Of a stretch of 64,000 nucleotides of DNA, positions 61,001-64,000 are shown in pieces. The first letter of the stretch is position 1. Each line of letters starts with the position of its first letter. Below the pieces are notes generated by a model. The model was given only the letters and a program-made list of their open reading frames with translations, did not search any database and was not told where the DNA came from. Made by a program: the position numbers and the translations under genes. Source of the DNA: Eleginops maclovinus (Eukaryota > Chordata > Actinopteri > Perciformes > Eleginopidae); the NCBI RefSeq assembly GCF_036324505.1, contig NC_086360.1, positions 4,720,546 to 4,784,545 of the forward strand. The letters run 5' to 3'.

Positions 61001-63628
61001 GCAAGAATAAACTAGCTTTGTAACCACAAACCCAGCCAAATGTTGATAACTTTTTCCCAATGAAAATAGCTAGCAGCACTAGCTAAAGCCGCTAAATGTA
61101 GTGGAAAAGAGGTCCTTTCAGGGCTTCCTTCAAAGCCATACCCCAAAACTATTGTTATGAATGTAAACATATTATAATAAACATAATTCATGAAAATGGC
61201 TTTTTCTAGAACTCACAGCTGTAAAGCTAGCAGCTTGCCTACAAATAGGAGTTCCCGCAGGTAGGTCACGCAGACTGGTATAAATGTAGGTATACAGGCA
61301 CGTTAACTATAATGAGTCCGTCCCAACTTTAAAAAAAAAAGGTTTGTACAGATTTATTACAGTCCTGCAGAGAGTCACAGATCAACAAATATACCAAAAT
61401 CAGGGCCAAAATCATAAGAACACATAACCCACCCTTATTTAGGGTCTGTTTTATTTCTGCAACTACTGTTATTTTGTATTGGACGAATGGACAGAGTACT
61501 GCAGATACTGCTGAAACTTTCCTTATTAATTGAATGTGATTTTCTCAGTTTGGTACTCTGTGTGAGACCCAGATGACTGAAAGCAATATGTATGTCCTTC
61601 AGGAACGACTTTCTTAAGGAAATAAAGATCATGTCTCGTCTGAACGACCCCAACATCATCCGGCTGCTGTGCGTCTGTGTGTCGTCCGACCCGCTGTGCA
61701 TGGTGACCGAATACATGGAGAACGGAGACCTCAACATGTTCCTGTCGCAGCGGGAGATCGAGAGCACGCTGACACACGCCAATAACATCCCTTCAGTCAG
61801 GTTAATATACCATACACACTGTTTATACTGTGTTCCATTTTAATTAATTTAGCAAGTGATGCAATCAACAGAGAGCAACACGGTTATTGAACATATGAAG
61901 ACTATGATGTCCACCCTTCCTCCCTCCTCTCTAACCCTCTTCTTTCCCTTTGTCCCTCATTCCAGTCTGTCCGACCTCCTCCACATGTCAGTGCAGATCT
62001 CATCAGGGATGACCTATCTGGCGTCCCTAAACTTCGTGCATCGCGACTTGGCCACCAGAAACTGCCTGCTGGACCGCCGCCTCACCATCAAGATCTCCGA
62101 CTTCGGGATGAGCCGGAACCTGTACAGCAGCGACTACTACCGCATCCAGGGTCGGGCGGTGCTGCCTATACGATGGATGGCCTGGGAGAGCATCCTGCTG
62201 GTAAGCGAGGGGCGGAGTAAACATGAGATAGGGCTAAAAAAAGAAAGAAAAGAAGACCATTTATACCCAGTGCTTGACGTTATTCCCTTACACCTCCATC
62301 CGCTCCTAACGGCTTTGTTGTTTTTTGTTATAAATGCAAGTGAGGTTTTATGAGAATTTCTGTAGTATGAAAAGTATGTTTATTAATGGATGCATCTACA
62401 CCGATCAGCCATAACATTATGACCACCTGCCTAATATTGTGTAGGTCCACCTTTTGCGGCCAAAACAGCCCTGACCCGTCGAGGCCTGGACTCCACTATA
62501 CCTCTGAAGGTGTGCTGTGGTGTCTGGATGTAAGCAGCAGATTCTCTAAGACTTGTAAGTTGCGAGGTGGGGCCTCCATTGATCAGACTTGTTTATCCAG
62601 CACATCCCACAGATGCTCGACTAGATTGAGATCTGGGGAATTTGGAGGCCAAGTCAACACCTGGAACTCATCGTGTTCCTCAAACCATTCCTGAAGCATC
62701 TCTGCAGTGTGGCAGGGGGCATTATACTGCTTAGAGAGGCCACTGCCATAAGGAAATACCGTCTCCATGAAGGGGGGAGCATGGGCACCCTGACCGGTCT
62801 GCGGCTACACAGGCCCATATGCAACAAACGGATGCTCTGTGTGTTCTGAAACCTTTCTAACAGAAACAGAATTAACTGTTTCAGCAATTTGAGTACCAGC
62901 AGCTTTTGTTGGATCGGACCACATGGGCCAGACTTCCCTACCCACTCGCATCTATGAGCTTTGGCCGCCCATGACCCTGTCGCCGGTTCGCTGGTTCTCC
63001 TTCCTTGGACCACTTTTGGTAGGTACAGACCACTGCAGCCCGGGAACACCCCACAAGAGCTGCAGTTTTGGAGATGCGCTGATCCAGTCGCCTAGCCATC
63101 ACAATGTGGCCCTTGTCAAAGTCGCTCACGTCCTTATGCTTGCCCATTTTTCCTGCTTCCAACACATCAACTTTTAGGACAAAGGAAAGTGTTCACTTGA
63201 TGCCTAACGTATCCCACCCACTGACATTGGCCATTGTAACGAGATAATCAATGTTCTTCACTTCACCTGTCAGTAGTCATAATGATATGGCTGATCGGTG
63301 TATAGTCCATCGGTACCCTACCACCAAATTTTGTTTTGTAATTGCTGCAACAACATTAGGGTTGACAAAACCCTTGTGCATTCCAAATCTTCTTCATAAG
63401 CTCCATCCTCAAACGTAATGCTTGAACTTCTGCATCATTGTCAGTATTTTTCAATGTCACCCCCTGCCTCCTCTCCAGGGTAAGTTCACCACGGCCAGCG
63501 ACGTGTGGGCGTTTGGCGTCACCCTTTGGGAGATCTTCACTCTGTGTAAGGAGCAGCCCTACAGCCTGCTGTCCGATGAACAGGTTATAGAGAACACTGG
63601 CGAGTTCTTCAGGAACCAGGGTAGACAG
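48508..63628 (+). CDS. ddr1: Discoidin domain receptor tyrosine kinase, DDR1-type (C-terminus outside window)
   Basis: Eighteen in-frame coding exons: 48508-48568, 48656-48758, 49225-49294, 51342-51494, 51861-52008, 53344-53449, 53519-53708, 54242-54488, 54573-54662, 55466-55608, 55797-55908, 56865-56981, 58311-58385, 59612-59856, 60126-60253, 61603-61800, 61966-62200, 63479-63628. They sum to 857 codons with matching phases; human DDR1 needs about 45 more residues. The ATG at 48508 starts a signal peptide ([16 protein letters not shown]); the exon begins at an acceptor at 48470, so 5'UTR exons lie upstream. DDRs are collagen-activated plasma-membrane kinases controlling adhesion, migration and matrix turnover. 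DDR1 is favoured over DDR2 by CRYALGM, NDSTYDG, YAVPAL, IIRLL, the NPxY cassette exon, a YAEP motif and linkage to ier3. TASSQW, GVKIF and [10 protein letters not shown] are DDR2-like. The donor at 53709 (GTTGTC) is weak. Family certain, paralogue likely. Confidence 0.88.
48569..48601. repeat. (CA)n tract fused to the exon 1 donor
   Basis: The CA run begins at +3 of the donor of coding exon 1 and fills about a third of the 87-bp intron. Confidence 0.95.
48656..52008 (+). CDS. ddr1: DDR exons 2-5: N-terminal discoidin (collagen-binding) domain
   Basis: Residues about 21-178. The four discoidin cysteines are present (HCRY, AWCPE, VCMRV, YGCLW). Collagen-contact positions known from DDR2 are mostly kept: the tryptophan of SSQW and the nearby threonine, the aspartate of EGDGAW, the arginine of GTQGRY and the glutamate of NEF. 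The position that is asparagine in DDR2 and serine in DDR1 is threonine here (STTVCMRV). NYSRDG is a potential N-glycosylation site. CA/TG repeats touch three splice sites in this part of the gene: the donor before exon 2, the acceptor of exon 3 and the donor of exon 5. Confidence 0.88.
49158..49222. repeat. (TG)n tract fused to the exon 3 acceptor
   Basis: About 32 TG units run directly into the acceptor TAG at 49222-49224, so no ordinary pyrimidine tract separates branch region and exon. Confidence 0.95.
49567..50427. mobile_element. Non-autonomous hAT element with perfect 8-bp TSD, in intron 3
   Basis: It begins CAGTGGTTCTCAACTGGT and ends ACCAGTTGAGAACCACTG, an exact 18-bp inverted terminal repeat. 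It is flanked on both sides by TACTAGAA (49559-49566 and 50428-50435). The 861-bp element has no transposase frame. The ends are typical of Charlie-type hAT elements. It is intronic and does not touch an exon. Confidence 0.92.
50955..51130. mobile_element. Common teleost interspersed repeat fragment in intron 3
   Basis: Phrases such as TTTATCCAAAGTGACTACAA, TTGCCCAAGTACACTTTGAC and CACCCTGAGCCACAGCAGCC match a repeat common in fish genomes. No ends are defined. Confidence 0.5.
52014..52142. repeat. (CA)n tract next to the exon 5 donor
   Basis: CA units start six bases after the donor GT at 52009 and run, with CAGA and CTCA interruptions, to about 52142. Confidence 0.95.
52681..52750. mobile_element. 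LINE/SINE 3' tail fragment in intron 5
   Basis: The phrase TTTAGCACCTTTCATAAAAG with AGCCCAAAGTGCTTCACAGC is a common fish retroposon tail. Only the tail is visible. Confidence 0.4.
53344..54488 (+). CDS. ddr1: DDR exons 6-8: discoidin-like domain
   Basis: Residues about 179-360. They read [87 protein letters not shown] and [15 protein letters not shown]. Potential N-glycosylation sites are NDST, RNDS and RNFT. The cysteine of the human VHCNNM motif is serine here (VHSNNM), while the downstream pair (SCWF, RCRF) that forms the known disulfide is kept. The exon 7 donor is a weak GTTGTC; the frame continues open for 16 codons past it. Confidence 0.85.
55466..55608 (+). CDS. ddr1: DDR exon 10: extracellular stalk and transmembrane helix
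   Basis: It encodes a short stalk with an NVSAS glycosylation site, then the helix from ILIGCLV to FLILW (about residues 406-428), followed by [13 protein letters not shown] proteins are constitutive dimers, with the helix contributing contacts. The exon starts in phase 1 and ends in phase 0, consistent with its neighbours. Confidence 0.88.
55797..56981 (+). CDS. ddr1: DDR exons 11-12: juxtamembrane segment
   Basis: Exon 11 (55797-55908) encodes [12 protein letters not shown] and a proline-rich TPPVPPRSG stretch (possible SH3 ligand), resembling the DDR1 segment after the membrane. Exon 12 (56865-56981) encodes [20 protein letters not shown] followed by KLPEL, which resembles DDR2 (YDRIF..DYQEP..RKLPEF) and has no clear counterpart in human DDR1. 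Both tyrosine motifs could be phosphorylated. Confidence 0.85.
57125..57910 (+). repeat. Degenerate minisatellite in intron 12 (~60-bp unit)
   Basis: About ten diverged units share GGGGCTTTTATTTTGAAAA, TCCTCATCCTGAGCTTCCTG, TAAGGATACAG and TTACTCTATGG. The array is intronic and old. Adenine runs near 57590 and 57760 interrupt it. Confidence 0.65.
58311..58385 (+). CDS. ddr1: DDR exon 13: in-frame 25-residue cassette exon with LLxNPxY motif
   Basis: The exon is 75 bp, enters and leaves in phase 1, and is bounded by CTTCTTCCAG and GTAAGA, so skipping keeps the frame. It encodes [20 protein letters not shown] plus a few residues. Human DDR1b differs from DDR1a by an inserted 37-residue segment with LLLSNPAYRLLL, whose LLxNPxY tyrosine binds the Shc PTB domain. 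The match in motif, flanking leucines and phase is strong. Human DDR2 has no such segment. Confidence 0.82.
58972..59340 (-). mobile_element. Old copy of the CAGTGGTG hAT-like MITE in intron 13
   Basis: It shows AAAGGTGGAAGAAGAACTCG at the left and fragments like ATGTATTGGAGTAAAAAGTA in the body, matching the family seen at 32188 and 34966 in reverse orientation. It is more diverged than those copies. Confidence 0.5.
59612..63628 (+). CDS. ddr1: DDR exons 14-18: YAEP motif and tyrosine kinase domain (3' end missing)
   Basis: Exon 14 encodes [11 protein letters not shown], then [15 protein letters not shown] and the glycine loop GEGQFGEV (about residue 614). Later landmarks: VAVK lysine (about 652); [31 protein letters not shown] aspartate (about 756); DFG (about 774); the activation loop [13 protein letters not shown] with the three tyrosines typical of DDRs; [22 protein letters not shown]; and [10 protein letters not shown] at the window end. 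All catalytic residues are present. The last intron in the window (62201-63478) holds a Tc1 remnant. The final exon(s), encoding the end of the C-lobe, are outside the window. Confidence 0.9.
62399..63300 (-). mobile_element. Tc1/mariner element, internally deleted, in intron 17
   Basis: It begins CACCGATCAGCCATAACATT and ends ATATGGCTGATCGGTG, inverted terminal repeats flanked by the TA duplications expected of Tc1/mariner (62397-62398 and 63301-63302). The element is 902 bp, much shorter than an autonomous Tc1. It sits between two kinase-domain exons, in reverse orientation to the gene. Confidence 0.9.
62583..63165 (-). pseudogene. Tc1 transposase remnant
   Basis: Two minus-strand frames remain. 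One (63165 to about 62938) is the N-terminal helix-turn-helix part, [20 protein letters not shown] and [20 protein letters not shown]. The other (62768 to 62583) is the catalytic end, [31 protein letters not shown]. The middle, including the first catalytic aspartate, is deleted or shifted, and the aspartate expected before NAPCHTA is tyrosine. The product cannot be functional. Confidence 0.9.
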
Positions 63629-63851
63629 GTGAGACCAATCTAACGCACTCCCAAAGGACAGTTCAATTGAGATGTGTCATTCATTCCAGGTCATGCAGTA
63701 GTCTTGCAACCAGATCCCCGATTTAGCCCACAGTTAGACCAGACTTTGCTAAATTTGTTCAACAGTTTACATGTAGCAGACTGGAGTTCCATAAGGTACA
63801 GCTGCTCAGTTATTGTTGTACCGTTTCACTATCTATCCAACTCACCTACAG

Positions 63852-64000
63852 CTGTGGTTCCCAACCTTGGGATGGGTACCCCGTCACAATTTGAGGGGCC
63901 GCTAGATGAATCTCATTTGTTGATCTGGTTATGAACGCATGTTCCAAATATGCTCAAAACCTCAGGAAGGTAACTTCCCTGCAGTAGAAGTTAAGACCCT
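63852..64000 (+). mobile_element. Left end of a hAT-like element, continuing beyond the window
   Basis: CTGTGGTTCCCAACCTTGGG followed by a GGGTACCCC stretch and a GGCCGCTAGATGAAT-type segment is characteristic of fish hAT MITE ends. The other end is outside the window. Confidence 0.5.

Noticed and set aside
48508..63628. Calling the receptor ddr2
   Set aside because: Ectodomain and kinase stretches resemble mammalian DDR2, but the NPxY cassette exon, the YAEP motif, CRYALGM, YAVPAL and linkage to ier3 point to ddr1. A tree is needed to settle it.

Overview
The window is vertebrate nuclear DNA, almost certainly from a teleost fish. It is AT-rich, with introns, dense CA/GT and tri- and tetranucleotide microsatellites, and a fish-type mobilome: hAT elements, a Tc1 remnant, a Rex3/RTE-like fragment, L2-like LINE tails and short TTAA-flanked MITE-like repeats. 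Two host protein genes can be supported, both on the plus strand, plus one apparently intact transposase gene.

Layout. 1-2.4 kb: no recognised gene. 2.4-6.7 kb: a complete hAT transposon with a perfect 8-bp target-site duplication, terminal inverted repeats and a two-exon, 804-residue transposase on the minus strand. 8.2-9.4 kb: a compact intronless immediate-early gene, ier3 (IEX-1 family), with a TATA box and an AU-rich 3'UTR. 9.4-48.4 kb: a gene-poor, repeat-rich interval holding LINE and MITE fragments, a degenerate tandem array split by a Rex3-like insertion, a pair of LTR-like direct repeats, a perfect 24-bp inverted repeat, a 1.8-kb minisatellite apparently expanded from a MITE end, and a CpG-rich block at 34.6-34.95 kb that may be the promoter and first exon of the next gene. 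48.47 kb to the window end: a collagen-receptor tyrosine kinase of the discoidin domain receptor family with 18 coding exons in the window. The last C-terminal kinase residues (about 45 in human DDR1) lie beyond the right edge.

The receptor carries signal peptide, discoidin, discoidin-like, transmembrane, long juxtamembrane and kinase regions. I call it ddr1. It has an in-frame cassette exon with the LLxNPxY (Shc PTB) motif of human DDR1b, a YxEP motif as in DDR1, and lies downstream of ier3, as DDR1 lies next to IER3 at human 6p21.33. Several ectodomain and kinase stretches nevertheless look more like mammalian DDR2. The sequence gives no direct evidence that ier3 and the receptor act together; the link is conserved linkage.

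The most interesting signals are: CA/TG microsatellites abutting three splice sites of discoidin-domain exons; the mixed DDR1/DDR2 juxtamembrane region with a preserved cassette exon; the intact hAT element; a MITE-derived minisatellite with an inverted sister MITE flanking the putative promoter; and the perfect 24-bp hairpin at 28.1 kb.
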